A stretch of 64,000 nucleotides of DNA from Phallusia mammillata (GCA_003260075.1 QLIY01000784.1:1-64000); one strand, 5' to 3'. Shown: positions 34,201 to 46,571, counted from the stretch's first letter. Made by a program: numbers and translations. The notes: generated by a model not told the origin, from the letters alone.

Positions 34201-37200
34201 AAAAATATACGAAATTTTTGATGACTGTACAATGAATGATTTTGTAAAACACATGTGTTAGTAAGCCCAATGTAAATAATTGAATGCTTGACTTTTTAGT
34301 TTTACCCACCCATAACTAAAGTTAGCTACAAGTATGGTTGACCTACTACCCAGTTTTCAATTCGATACCAATAACAGATATTTTAAACAAAAAGTTCTTC
34401 GATCCGATCACAAATTATTAAATCATTTTTGTCAACAAATTCCTTGGAAAACATTTAAAGAATACTAGGTGTGTTGCTTATAGTCACTTTTAGACGTTGT
34501 GTGCAGGTTTACATTAACCATTTCGAAGCAGTGTGATGTCCGTTTGTAAATCACTATAGTGCTGGCCTAAACTTGACTTAATTGTGACCTCAGTGGAGGC
34601 TATGCTATATTTGACAAACGAATCGATTTACTTTCAGTTTCAAGCGTACAATTTTATCTGCACGCTACCAAAACACCCAAAAACTTGATCGTCGTAATAT
34701 TGGTGATTTTCGGCACGTCCTATGTTTTCTCAATAACGAAAAACAAACGTTCTAACCAAGAGAATAAGTAGTGATGTACTGGCGACTAACAAAAAAGTCT
34801 GTACCAAGATTCTAGCAAAATATTGTGGCAGAAACGAGAGACCAACCCATGTTTTCCTCGTTGATATTGGCGTTTACGGCAACAGAGCCGAAGTATCGGA
34901 AGAGTACGGATACAGGGTATTGGGTATCGACGCCCGAATATCCTAATACACATTTTAGCAAGGAATATAGCTGAAAATCGTCTTTTAACCATAAGCATGC
35001 CTTACTGGGAACGTAGATTACTCCATCCTGTCGTTTATGCGGGTTTGTTGTGGTTTGTAGCGACGAATAAATATCAAAACTTTGCTCGACGTAAATTGTC
35101 TTCCAAGTTTTTATGGGATTACGGGTGGCGTAAAGTGAAAATTTCAGTTTGAGTTCTACAACAAAAACAAATTGAAAGTGAAAGACAAAATAATTTACAC
35201 AAAAATGATCTATACAAAAATAATAATTATCGATATGTATCAAAGTCTTAGGCATTAGTTGTTTGAAAAGAACATTTTATGACAGGTGTTTTTAATCACA
35301 AAATTTACAGAGAATTTAAGTTTGAAACAAACAATTCATGTTTTTCTATGAACATGTTATCGTATCAATGACTTCGTATCAAGGTGAAAAGTGCCAAACT
35401 TCGAAATCGAGTTCTGAAACTTAACAAGTGCTCGGTCTTGCCTGGATCTTTGGAGTCCTCGCAATCTTTTTCAACGGTCACTTTCCATATAACAGAAGTG
35501 CCTTTTTGGCAAAAGCTAACTTTGACCAACCAACTTCCTATATCACTGCAAAAAAAAATGCAAATTTACTTTCAAGTGTTCTACTTATAGCAACACAACA
35601 AAAATGGAAGCAAAAAACAGAAGGTAGCGTCGATAACGGGGACATCTAACTATGGTCGCAAAAATGAAACTGTGTCATAACTTTGACATAAAAAAGTCTC
35701 TTTGTTGCTCACATCGTTTTGATTTAACACAATACTTTTTTTCAATTTTGGCCTTTACATTACAGTTTAATGTTGATCTCGAGACGTTAGGTATTATTTT
35801 TGGAGTTTGCCAAAAATGATAGACAAATATACTAAGGTAGTTACAACAACCCATAAAGGCTTTGTGAAAGGATGTCTTGCTTTAAAATTGGACAAATTAT
35901 GTAACCATTACAAATTTCGTATTTCTATTTTCCATCGACATTGCGCAAAGGGTTTTATGTCTCAATTTCAGTTTCACCAAAATTATCGGCAGCATTGAAA
36001 GTGCTTGTATGTCTATAGATGAAAGGGGGGGGGGGAGGAAGCAAAAAACAGAAGGTAGCGTCGATAACGGGGACGTCTAACTATGGTCGCAAAAATCAAA
36101 CTGTGTCATAACTTTGACATAAAAAAGTCTCCTTGTTGCTCACATCGTTTTGATTTAACACAATACTTTTTTTAATTTTGATCTTTACATTGCAGTTTAT
36201 TGTTCAACACGAGACGTTAGGTATTACTTTTGGAGTTTGCCAAAAATGATAGACAAATATACTAAGGTGGTTACAACAACCCATAAAGGCCTTGTAGAAG
36301 GATGTCTTGCTTTAAAATTGGACAAATTATGTCACCATTACAAATTTCGTATTTCTATTTTCCACCGACATTGCGCAAAGGGTTTTATGTCTCAATTTCA
36401 GTTTCACTAAAATTATCGGCAGCATTGAAAGTGCTTGTATGTCTATAGATGACAATGAAAGAAAAAAGTTAGGATAAATATCAAGAAAAACTGAACACTT
36501 TAATATATTAAGTAAGTTATATCAACGTCAACACGTAATATCCGTATCCAACTTAATCATTGTTATAAATTAGCGAAAAATAAAATATCAAACCTGTCAA
36601 AAAAGTCGAGATGCCATTTTGGTTGCGTGACGTTGTTTTTGATGAGCACTGAGTTTTTGTTAAAAGAAAACGTAGCAGCACCAAACGGAAGATCGTGAAT
36701 ATAAAGTCTTTTCAAATCTAAATTTTCGATATAACTAAAATGAAATTTTGTTGCAAAAACACCAATCACAGCTGAAACCACTAACACAGAAGTTTATATG
36801 TGCAATTGTCAAAAATGATTCTTTTCATATGTCTGTACGAAAATATGTTGATAAACATAAAAAAATTCACGCTACAAACTTTGTGTCAACAATTTCGTCA
36901 GCACGAATGTTAGAAACTGGGATGATTGAGCATCTTTGAAATCAGCAAGTCGTCCTCCACGCGATAAGCATTCTTGTTCTGCTGCATTTGCATCAACAGT
37001 AAATCTTGAAAATAAATAGACGACATCTTTCAAAGTCACCAGATTTTTGGGGCAATCTGCAAATGACAGAAACAATTCACCCATGTATTTTTTTCGGTCA
37101 AGAATTTACACAATGTCAGTAGGCCTAAATAACTTACTGGTAGTTTGGCTTCTGGCGTGGTAGAAGAGTAAAAACAGTAAAATAGTTGGAAATGTTTTCA

Positions 37201-37201
37201 T
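31218..37201 (-). CDS. Single-pass receptor: C-type-lectin-like domain, two FN3 domains, membrane helix
   Basis: I assembled ten exons by splice site and phase: 37201-37138, 37056-36880, 34158-33958, 33510-33410, 33353-33252, 32934-32841, 32457-32363, 31987-31886, 31577-31484 and 31366-31218; 1179 nt, 392 residues, no internal stop. Residues 1-19 are a signal peptide (MKTFPTILLFLLFYHARSQ). Residues 22-147 are a C-type-lectin-like domain (ECLSRGGRLADF, then FVGARF, AWFWSDGS, NYVCQI), without the EPN/QPD and WND sugar-binding triplets. Residues about 148-246 and 247-343 are two FN3 domains (TSITWSGL / TSIHWSGL, then LTSLVTYSAKVTVL / LQPSTNYSAELTVL), each on three exons. Residues about 349-376 are a membrane helix (TLIGIISGSAAGFILIVTLL), followed by a short basic tail ending RRFFGL. 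Probably a cell-surface recognition receptor; no named family recognised. The 2.7-kb intron 2 is long and partly misassembled. Confidence 0.8.
34847..35155 (-). other. Candidate cassette exon inside intron 2 of the lectin-FN3 gene
   Basis: A 309-nt minus-strand open segment follows a good acceptor (TTTTTGTTGTAG) and can end at a GTTGGT donor. Both ends are phase 1, exactly as required between the two C-type-lectin exons, so it could be inserted as 103 residues without a frame change. It encodes mixed polar sequence with WKTIYVEQSFDIYSSL and CVLGYSGVD; no domain recognised. Insertion would split the lectin fold, so it may instead be an alternative exon, an exon of another gene, or chance. Confidence 0.35.
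35606..36451. repeat. Direct duplication across a 10-G run, likely false
   Basis: 35606-36020 and 36036-36451 are near-identical (a few substitutions and a short indel), separated by G10 at 36025-36034. This is the same junction signature as the other haplotype joins here, and it lies inside intron 2 of the lectin-FN3 gene. Confidence 0.75.
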
Positions 37202-38003
37202 GGCAAGAGTCAGTTCAAGACAAAAAAAATCTTTTACATCAAAAAACAAAGTTTATTATTAAAAGCAAATTGTGATGGGTAATTTTTTTGTAAAATACTG
37301 TTGTAACAAACGACACCTTTACAGGAAAGCAAGCATATTCCGACAGCCTGACATATTTTAGCTTTAGCACACCTGGTAAATTAACTCAGCTCAAATTATA
37401 TGCAATCTACATTAGATTCGCCTTCAAGAAATGGCTATTGATTTTACACTAAAAAGTAGATGACAACAAATACACTGCCTGGTGGGAATTCATGTGTTCT
37501 TAACTATCACTAAGCAATAAAGCTTTAAAAACTTCAGGCCACTGGCTTGCTTCCAATCCAGTTTATAGCTCCCTACAGGGGGGGGGGAGAAGAGTAAAAA
37601 CAGTAAAATAGTTGGAAATGTTTTCATGGCAAGAGTCAGTTCAAGACAAAAAAAATCTTTTACATCAAAAAACAAAGTTTATTATTAAAAGCAAATTGTG
37701 ATGGGTAATTTTTTTGTAAAATACTGTTGTAACAAACGACACCTTTACAGGAAAGCAAGCATATTCCGACAGCCTGACATATTTTAGCTTTAGCACACCT
37801 GGTAAATTAACTCAGCTCAAATTATATGCAATCTACATTAGATTCGCCTTCAAGAAATGGCTATTGATTTTACACTAAAAAGTAGATGACAACAAATACA
37901 CTGCCTGGTGGGAATTCATGTGTTCTTAACTATCACTAAGCAATAAAGCTTTAAAAACTTCAGGCCACTGGCTTGCTTCCAATCCAGTTTATAGCTCCCT
38001 ACA
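37162..38003. repeat. Direct duplication of the lectin-FN3 first exon region, likely false
   Basis: 37162-37577 is repeated at about 37588-38003 across a run of about 10 G (37578-37587). The second copy contains the signal-peptide start (MKTFPTILLFLLF) but is cut in mid-exon by the G run, so it cannot be a functional second gene. Collapsing it leaves one 5' flank. Confidence 0.8.
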
Positions 38004-38434
38004 CGCTATAGACAATGGTATTCAAACTGTTTTTTTATTCGCTTCCAAAAACTGTAAGATTGACTGCACAGGATTCCTCGAACCCAACAACCAAAGACAA
38101 ACCACAAAACATAACCTCCCTACTCAGTGAACTTAAATGCGATAGATGTTTTCTCATGTTACATGATAATTAGATGCTTATTACTTCCCGTGACGAATTC
38201 TTAGACATCGCTTTGTTGTGCGTCATGTTTGAAAGTTCTTGCAAGACAGGATATATGCAAAATACTTGTTCGTGCACCTTCTCATAGACTGATTACTCAA
38301 CCACGGTCTGGTAGATGCACTGACGTAATTATTGTTTATGTTTGCTGTGTGTGATGTAACAGATGCAAGTTTTATGAAATTTACAAAAAAATAGGGAGAT
38401 AATCCCAGGCCTCATAAAAGTAGATCACCAAATA

Positions 38435-38486
<52 letters not shown>

Positions 38487-39109
38487 CCAAACAAATCAGG
38501 GGTATAGAAGAGAAAAATTATTTTGGTTCTAAAGGCTTCACAATCGCGTCACTCAGTGTTTTGACTTTTCCGCACATACCATGCGTTTAGTATTAATTAG
38601 GCCCTGGAATTGTGAATTACTTTTTATGGTTGTCTTTGGGGGGGGGGGGGGGGGGGGGACTGCTACTTGTGGCAGGTATGTAGCCCTGTATTCGTTGCTT
38701 TAAGTCTTAGATCTAAGTCCTTAAACTGAGGTAAAAATGAAACATCAATCAACCGTTGTTTGTCGCGTTTAAAAGAAGAGAAGTAACACACAACAAAGGA
38801 AGTTGCGTGACAAGTTTCAACACGCCGATGTGTTTCAACCACACTAACGGCGTGTTCTAAGAAACTGCAGGTGTGTTGTTACCGCGAAGTGTTTCGATTA
38901 AGGTCAAAGTGATTCGTTTTAAGTCCTGAAACACAGAACAACACACCCCCGTGTTTTAATTAGTGCATAAAACTGAGATAAAAACTACTCAATCGTATTG
39001 CTTAGCAGCTCTTTACCATACTTATGTGAGCTGGAAGGCGAACGAATAAGTTAAGTCAATTTTTAAAGCAACTTTCGTCCCGGAGTGGAACCGACTGTTT
39101 AGGAAAACT

Positions 39110-39149
<40 letters not shown>

Positions 39150-39551
39150 ATCTAAATGTCAGTTTACGATTTGATCTTCATTTACAAAATTTAAAATTTA
39201 TGTCACATCTCACATGCAACTGATTGTCATTCAAAGCTTTGTTTTTGTTAATCTCACTGACATTTTGTTGCAAAAAATCAACTGTCTTTGTTTCTATTGT
39301 CTAAGTTGCCACATAACTGCGTTTACAAACTTCAAAAACAACACACCAACTTCTGCTCTAATCACAAATCTCAATATCAAAAGCTCTAGCATTAGACGGG
39401 TATAATGTTTTCAAAACAAATATCACAAGCTACTTCTGTCACATGTCTGCTTGGAAATGTATTAATCTTTCGATTTATTATGAGTGAGATATGCATCAAA
39501 ACGAAACAAGCCAAATATCGGCGGGAAAGATGATCTATGCCAATTGACAAA

Positions 39552-39596
<45 letters not shown>

Positions 39597-39749
39597 AGGC
39601 AGAACAAAAATAGTATGTTAAATGTTGGGGGATTGTAATATATACCACTGTTCCGATCCTCTTAAAACAATGGGCCTGTACAGAAAAATCTTTTTGTTGT
39701 CAAATTACACGAAACAACGGTTCTTCGCATAAAAGTAAAGCAAACGAGA
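38004..39749. repeat. Right arm of inverted repeat and 3' flank of R4, with four poly-G tracts
   Basis: About 39000-39749 is the inverted partner of 29933-30680. Poly-G tracts stand at 38436-38484, 38638-38658, 39110-39148 and 39553-39594, which makes this the most damaged spacer of the window. No gene recognised between 38004 and 39749. Confidence 0.65.
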
Positions 39750-42147
39750 TTACATAGTAACGAGTTCGGTATTCTTCCTGCGCACAGACACAACACCAGC
39801 TTTCTTACATTTCTCCAAAGCGCTGTCAATCACAGATGAATAAAGTAACGGATTGAGGGCACTGTTGATCGGAAGCAAAACCGCAGCTGCAAGCACATAT
39901 ACGATGTCCGACAATACTACACCACCAAGCGACAAAAAACTAAGCATGCAAATTGGAATCCAACAACAGAAATCGGTCAGAAGCAATCTGGATATTCGCT
40001 TTTGCATTTTGGCGCTCGTATCATTGCTTTTTGCCTCGGCCATGCGATTGCTGCGACGATAAATGAGAATATAAGCGACTACCATGAAAATAAACAAGAC
40101 AAAATCTACTGTGATGATAAACAGTGAGTATCCCCAAGCTGCATGGCTTTCTGAAGCAAAGAGTCTTGGCAAACACACGCTGGTTTTGGCGTAGTAACCA
40201 AACTCTCCTTTGATTGATTGCCCTGGCATGTTAATGTCGATGACTCGTTTAGCATCATGCCAAGATAGCACGGTGCTGTTGGTGGGGGACAGTCGTTGTG
40301 CCAAAAGCATTGCAGCTTCAAAAGAAACAAAATCACGTTTGTGAACGAAATTGGGAAACCAGATTGTTGTTACAAAGTAACCAGATGCAAAATCAATTGT
40401 GGGAATGATGGCGATTACGCAACCAACACACCAAGTAAAGAAACACCCCAATACAATCCATTTAGGTCCAAGTGACATAGTAAAGAATGGGTTCCACACT
40501 GACACCAGTCGGTAGACTGATATGAAGGCCATGGTTAAAGCCGAAGTCTGAGATGAAACAACACACAGTGCACCGAGGATCGAGCATTGTGTGCTTGAAC
40601 GCCATTCAGAATCAAAATAACAATAACTCCCAGAGAACTGGGCACTTTTGACTGCAACAGCAAGTAAATACATTCCCATTAACATATCGGAAACTGATAG
40701 ATTGACAATGAATATTTGAGTGCTTTTATTTACACGATTGTCGGTATTCCAATTTAGATATGTCTTTTTAAGAGTGGTTGCCGCCACAATGAAATTCCCA
40801 ATCAATGCAAGGATACCCATAAACCATATAAACGCGTTCAAAATAGGGTTGGCGATCATTTCCTTCTGATTGGAGAAGACAGTGTTACGAGAGCTGACAA
40901 GTGGACATTCGTCACTGCCGTCCGAGCAGTCTTTGATTCCGTCTTCCTTTTCACCAATGGGCACTGATAGCGGATTCCCATTAAGACAATAAAACCTCTT
41001 GTTCTGACAACGATCCTTTGCCTCATCCGATTTATCGTCACAGTCGTAGTTTCCATCGCAAACTTTCATGACGTCAATGCTCGACAAATCTCCATTCTTA
41101 CAAATATAGCGTTTGGGACAAATTGATTCGTTGTAGGAGTGTCCTGGAGTTCCATCACACGCCCAGTATTGTGCTGCATCTGACATAAATTGAGTGTCAT
41201 TGCAAAATGTTGGTGGATATACGCAATTATGGCACTCGTCAGTAGCACTTAAACATTCAGGTCTTCCATCGCAAGCTACACCTAATGTATCCCTCTTGGC
41301 GCATATTATAGCATCAATCTGTGGATAACAATACTTCGTGTTTAGCCAGTCCAAGCAGACCACAGATTGGTTGCACAACACATAATCTATCGGAATGCAA
41401 TCTGTTTGGTTGTAGCAGTGCATATGACCTGGTGGACAAGTTGACTGGGAATCGCCAAGCACAGCTTTGCACACCGTCTGATTCTCGCACAAGCATTCAT
41501 CTGACAGGTCGTAGCAATCAATCACGCCATCGCACACCTGATTCTTTGAGATAACGAGTCTCTTGTCGAGGCAAAGGAAGCATCGGAATTCTCCGTTGAC
41601 GAAACACAGATCAGATTTGTCAGCGCACTGGGCGTCTTGATCGTAGAGATTGATTTGTGGCAAGCTACATGGAAATGTTAACCAATATCCAAGACATTTG
41701 AAACTCGGTTTCCCATGATTGTGGTAGCCACTTGGTGTTATAAATGGACAAAAAGAAACTAAAGCGATTTGATAGTTATTATTAAAGTCTTGATAAAAGA
41801 CAGGTGATGATAAAGGAGGCCTGTCCTGTGGTCCGCATTGGGGACTGTTGCAAATCCAGTAATTATCAGTACACACTTTATCTTTGTGTCTTTCACATGG
41901 TCTGTAATGCTGAATACAACGTGAAGATTTGTTCCCTTGGTACTTCAAATATCTCTCCAATGATTTTTTACTGGTGCAGTTAACAAAAAACTGTGTGCAG
42001 CTTAAACCAAAAGTCTTCATATAAAAGTCGCAAGGTTCATCGCTTTGATCAATGCAGTCCGGTTTACCATCGGCCACTGATGTGTTAGGTATGCATTGCC
42101 CAGTAGCAGGACATATCTGTTCACCATAAATGCATCCGCACATTACT

Positions 42148-42204
<57 letters not shown>

Positions 42205-43025
42205 GGTTTCGTCGCTGCTGTCATCGCAGTCAAACTTCCCGTTGCATTTTAAAGATAAAGAGACGCACTGTTTAGACTTGCACTCAAATTGATCTTCCCA
42301 GCAAGGACAGTTGGCTTCATCGCTGGAATCTTTGCAATCATCTACCCTGTCACATACGTATGAACTTGGAAGACAGCCACGCAAACCAACACATGCGGAA
42401 ATCTCGTAACATGCGCATTGAAACTTATTAACTGGGCAAGTGCAATTAATTTCGTCTGTTCCGTCTAAACAGTTGTAGATGCCATCACATATTTGTGTCT
42501 TTTCATAACATCCCAGCCCATACGTGCAATTACTGTCTCTTGGAAAACAGCCGCATTGGTATTGGTTCGCATTGCACTCCGCAGTTGCGTTGTTGTCTTC
42601 GCATCCGCCGACTGGCGCACATTGAGATGCATTAAATATAGTTGAAATGTTGTCAGGTCTTGTTGCTGGGCAACCACACACGAACTCTCCGTAGTAGCAA
42701 GTTTGCAACCAATGCCGACATTCCTCTGTAAAAACAGTTTTGGCACTTATCAGTCATGGAGGTGCAAAAAAAAAACATAAACCAGTTATTTATTTTTCAA
42801 TGAGAGTCGTTAACTACACTTCTAATAAACGAACAAGTAAACCGTAAAATCTGTTACAGCTGCTGTTTTGCGTTTTATGACCATACCGTGTCATGCTCAC
42901 AGTCCTGTATTTCTTAAAATTATAACAGAAACAATCAAAATTTACTTACCATAAGTGACAAGCCCGTCCGATGGAAAGCTGTTGATCAACAGAACAAAAG
43001 ATAACAATAGCACAATCCTTACCAT
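39750..43025 (-). CDS. R4: LDLa-repeat 7TM receptor (interrupted only by poly-G)
   Basis: Exon 1 is 43025-42950 (76 nt; MVRIVLLLSFVLLINS leader, phase-1 donor GTAAGT); exon 2 is 42725-39750 after TTTTTACAG. It is of the GGCEDNN subfamily with R1 and R5. All LDLa modules, the cysteine-rich insert and the 7TM bundle are present (LIGN, NLSVSD, VYR, YAKTSVCLP, CWIP, PINSALNPLLY), and the tail ends RRKNTELVTM. The only defect is the 55-G tract at 42148-42202, which replaces about 21 nt encoding the NCTCSGDQ linker between LDLa modules 3 and 4 and shifts the frame. Since both flanks are clean and in the expected places, the gene is probably intact in the animal. Its 3' end is the inverted partner of R3' (29523-29932), about 10% diverged, so those two are paralogues and not alleles. 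Confidence 0.88.
42148..42202. repeat. Poly-G tract (55 G) replacing about 21 nt of R4
   Basis: The expected bases between GTAATG and ACCAAC of the receptor family are missing and G replaces them. Artefact; see R4. Confidence 0.88.
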
Positions 43026-44916
43026 ATTTAACCTGCTAAATTATTCATTAATCTAAACAAAAAAGAAGGCACATATTGTCTGCTCAAGCTACCTATCGAT
43101 TCACACCGTTTACAAAACCCTTTACACCGTTTTGGTGATAATTGCAAAGTATCGCTATTTATGGTGAAGATTTACTAGACTTCTCAGTCATTCAACAATC
43201 TGGTTACTTTTTACGTTTTTTGATTGCAATTTACAACAAAAGAAAACAACATGAATAGATTGATACCGTAACAAACTTTAGACTTTTTTATTTTATGTTA
43301 TTCAGCAAAATCTTCACTCTAGCTCTAAAATGTTAACTTTGTACACACTGCCGCAATCGCGAGCCACAACTATAAACTAAACCATCTAATGTTTGGCATA
43401 AGCGGGGGGAAGTCGTTGAGCAAACGTCATTGCCCTCACATCAATCAAGCTTTACTAGTTTCAAATTATTCAGGCATAACCTGGGGAGAATACTTTAACT
43501 AATCTGTAACGCATAGCAAGTAAAGTTACTTATATGATTAAAAAATGCCAACAAAACGATTTTTATCGAAAATACAGAACAGCGTAATTCGCGTTTAATT
43601 TTTTCTCGGGTTCATAAGTGCTCATAACTGTTCACAAATAAGTTATACTTCCAACTGTCTTGTCTGACGTTTTCCGAAACGCTAGTTTTGTCCAGATCTA
43701 AAATAATTAAATCAGCATTCAAATTGTGCTCTCCCAGATTAACAATTATGTTTCACTACTGTTAGTTTCCTACTAATTTAAAGATGACACCTTAAACAAG
43801 CTTCCACAAATAGGACACCTAAATTATATTAGNAGCGTAATTCGCGTTTAATTTTTTCTCGGGTTCATAAGTGCTCATAACTGTTCACAAATAAGTTATA
43901 CTTCCAACTGTCTTGTCTGACGTTTTCCGAAACGCTAGTTTTGTCCAGATCTAAAATAATTAAATCAGCATTCAAATTGTGCTCTCCCAGATTAACAATT
44001 ATGTTTCACTACTGTTAGTTTCCTACTAATTTAAAGATGACACCTTAAACAAGCTTCCACAAATAGGACACCTAAATTATATTAGTCTAAATTTCCTTTC
44101 TACATCAGAGCAACCGCGGTTGGCTCAAAATGACAGATTAGACGATTTCCTGCCCAATATGGGTGCTAAGTGCGGAAGGGATATTACACTCTTACTGCCC
44201 TACGTTTTTGACCAGTTGATTTGCTCCCATTGGTTAAGTGAAACTTGTTTATACGAGACCACCATTGGTCAACCAATTGACAATTAATGATAATAATTCA
44301 CTCTTAAATTATCTTGTTTTTGTGTAACTGATTAGTTTCCCGATACGTTAGGCGTCCAAAACAAATCTTTTGTTATCCTGCACAACTGAGTGACCAGACT
44401 AATCATCGTTGTTTTTGTTTGTTGCGGAGGTGTCAAGGTAAGGCTTTTCTGCCACAACCAAGACAAATCCGTACAAAGGTTAACATCAGCGCACCTTGTG
44501 AGTGACACTGCAATGCAAAGTGCTTTTAACCATCTATTTCAAGAAGCGTTTGACACATAAGAGGAAGCCAGCACATGCCTTTACATCAACAGCAAATGGT
44601 CCACATAGCGATTTTTAGTGGTACACATAGCGATTTCCGTAGGACTACGAAGGTCCAAGGTTTTACAATTAATTTTAATTGTTTTGCAAAAGAACAATTG
44701 TTTGCGCATAATCGAATATCTTAAACTCGACTGTAATGTCACAAGTTGCTCTTAGATCATTGATATTTGTAAACAAGCGAGTTTCTAGGTTAAATAAATT
44801 CTGAATGTTGTAGGAAATGTAATAAGGAATTTTATTTAGCTTGGACCGTAAGTCCTACGCAAAACGACCATTCTGTAAAGTCAAAATTTTGAACGCCACT
44901 GTCCTTCGCCTGGGAA
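43026..44916 (-). repeat. Class B upstream module of R4, with a false 252-bp duplication
   Basis: 43330-43850 is the inverted copy of 28629-29059 and resembles 52140-52560. 43581-43832 is repeated at 43834-44085 with a single N at 43833 between, which is a contig-overlap signature. The rest (44086-44916) recurs in diverged form at about 52550-53000 (TTCCTGCCCAATA, CCCTTTTGACCAG-type, GAGACCACCATTG). Confidence 0.65.
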
Positions 44917-45159
44917 ATGCCTCCTAAACGAGTGTCAATTAACCGTTTTGTGGCCTTAAACGAAAAGGTTCCCCACCCTGATCTTAACCAAACCGTTAAC
45001 CACTTTACCGATCACACCGTTGAGAATTTCCCTTCGCATAGTTCGCTGGCTGAAATTGTTTCTCAACGTTATGGCCAAATTACTCGAGTTGGAACGATGT
45101 CAAGTATTTTGGCACATAGTCTCTACTACATGGTGTCTTCATATCGAGGACTAAACGCC
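44917..45159 (+). CDS. Hypothetical protein, first exon
   Basis: An 81-codon open exon (MPPKRVSINRFVALNEK at its start, SSILAHSLYYMVSSYRGLNA at its end) ends at GTAAGT in phase 0. A possible last exon at 45858-45896, after TTTACATTTCAG, would add AVFMFVYIFKSH and a stop, giving 93 residues. No family was recognised. A decayed copy lies at 53961-54080, where the same donor is kept but stops have arisen; the pair therefore traces the receptor-unit duplication on this arm. A hAT element sits in the putative intron. No expression evidence; it could be a relic itself. Confidence 0.4.
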
Positions 45160-45182
45160 GTAAGTTTTCTTAATATCTAGGA

Positions 45183-45720
45183 CAGTGGTTCTTAACCTTT
45201 TTGGGGTGGTTTCCCACTAAAGTAAATCACGAAGTCCGAATTTCCCACTCTGTTATTTTTATGATGATGTTTTGTGTCCAACAAAAAATGATTCTTTAAT
45301 CAAAATAATTTTGTGAAGCGATTTGGTCGAAACCTTAAAAGTACACTGAAATCTTATTTAGTGATTTCGTGGGTAAGTAAAATTGTGTGGGATTTTGAAA
45401 AATCTCAGGTGCTTGCAATAGTCATTTATCGCATCACAATCAATAGACCAAATGCATTTATTCGCGAACAATAACAAAGTCATTGATGCTTTTAGTAATG
45501 TCTGTGACGTAACAAACGATTTTTAGATTTTTATGCGCCTTGTAAAACTAAGTGAAGTTAATCTTACATGTTGTTGCGGAAAATATTGTATTAAATTACC
45601 TTTCAATGGTTGATTTCAACCCACGGGCCCGAGTTTGGTGACTTCTGACTCACATAATTTCCCTCTAAAAACATTAAATTTCCCACTAGTGGGAAATTTC
45701 CCACCGGTTAAGAACCACTG
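45183..45720. mobile_element. hAT-type non-autonomous transposon (538 bp)
   Basis: Perfect 15-bp terminal inverted repeats, CAGTGGTTCTTAACC at the left and its complement at the right, are flanked by an exact 8-bp target duplication ATCTAGGA (45175-45182 and 45721-45728). TIRs starting CAGNGGTT and 8-bp duplications define the hAT superfamily. There is no transposase frame, so it is a MITE-like copy. The perfect TIRs and duplication suggest a fairly recent insertion. Confidence 0.93.
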
Positions 45721-45728
45721 ATCTAGGA

Positions 45729-46571
45729 AATATCAACATACGCAAGTAAATTTATATCTGTATTGTTTGGAAATCTTAACGTATCAACGTCTACCTATTC
45801 AGGTACAAGAGTGCAAATCGCGTTTCTGCAAACTTGGGATTTTTCTTTACATTTCAGGCCGTTTTTATGTTCGTTTACATTTTTAAATCCCACTGAGCAG
45901 ACAACAGCTCGTTGCGCAAAGTAGCACTTAAACTTATTTCTTTATTTTAACCCATGGCCCCGGGGGGCAGGCAACAGATCATTGCAAATCGTTGAGTCTA
46001 ACTCATGGAAAACGGTCACGCTCCATTAGTGTTAAACAATTTGGGATCAAATAGTTTGAATTAGTGATTCAACAGTGTCGAGCAGATGCTAAACCCATTC
46101 AATTTTCCTTTGTGTGTTTTTAAAATGAATTTTCCTTTAAAATACTTGCGTTTCCGGTAACAAACTGAATTACAACCATATCACTTGCTGCAAAAGCACA
46201 CATCAAAAGGCAATAAGGCAAACAGTAGGCTAAGATAGTCAGTTACTCTGAGTTTAAATTGCTAAGACTGGTTTTAAATTTATATGTTTGTTTCCTGGCA
46301 AACCCTTTATTAGTAATATTCTTTTAGAAACCTAAAAAAGTAGGTTTTGTTGTTCCTTGGCAAACTTTTGTTTTGATTATCCAAGGTATGTATTGATTTT
46401 GAACAAATCAAACCTGTACAAAAATGTAGCAAGAACATCAGTTTCAAGCACATCACCTAAAAGCAAAAAGAAAAACGTTTACACAAAAAGAATTAAGGGC
46501 AAAATAGAAAGGGTATATTCAATATATCGGTAACCTTTTGACACTAGTACGACACAAGAAATTCACGATGG
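45729..46571. repeat. 3' flank of R5
   Basis: Non-coding. It shares blocks in mirror orientation with the R3 3' flank and in direct orientation with the R6 3' flank (for example TGTATTGATTTTGAACAAAT near 46390). Confidence 0.6.

Noticed and set aside
34786..34998. Short arginine/cysteine-rich minus-strand frame
   Set aside because: Shadow of the longer candidate cassette exon in another frame.
36590..36772. Minus-strand open segment with acceptor and donor (FHFSYIENLDLKRL) in intron 2 of the lectin-FN3 gene
   Set aside because: Acceptor phase 1 but donor phase 2, so it cannot be inserted between the lectin exons without a frame change; no domain recognised.
39392..39607. Proline-rich open frame on the minus strand
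   Set aside because: Translation of a poly-G tract in a receptor 3' flank.
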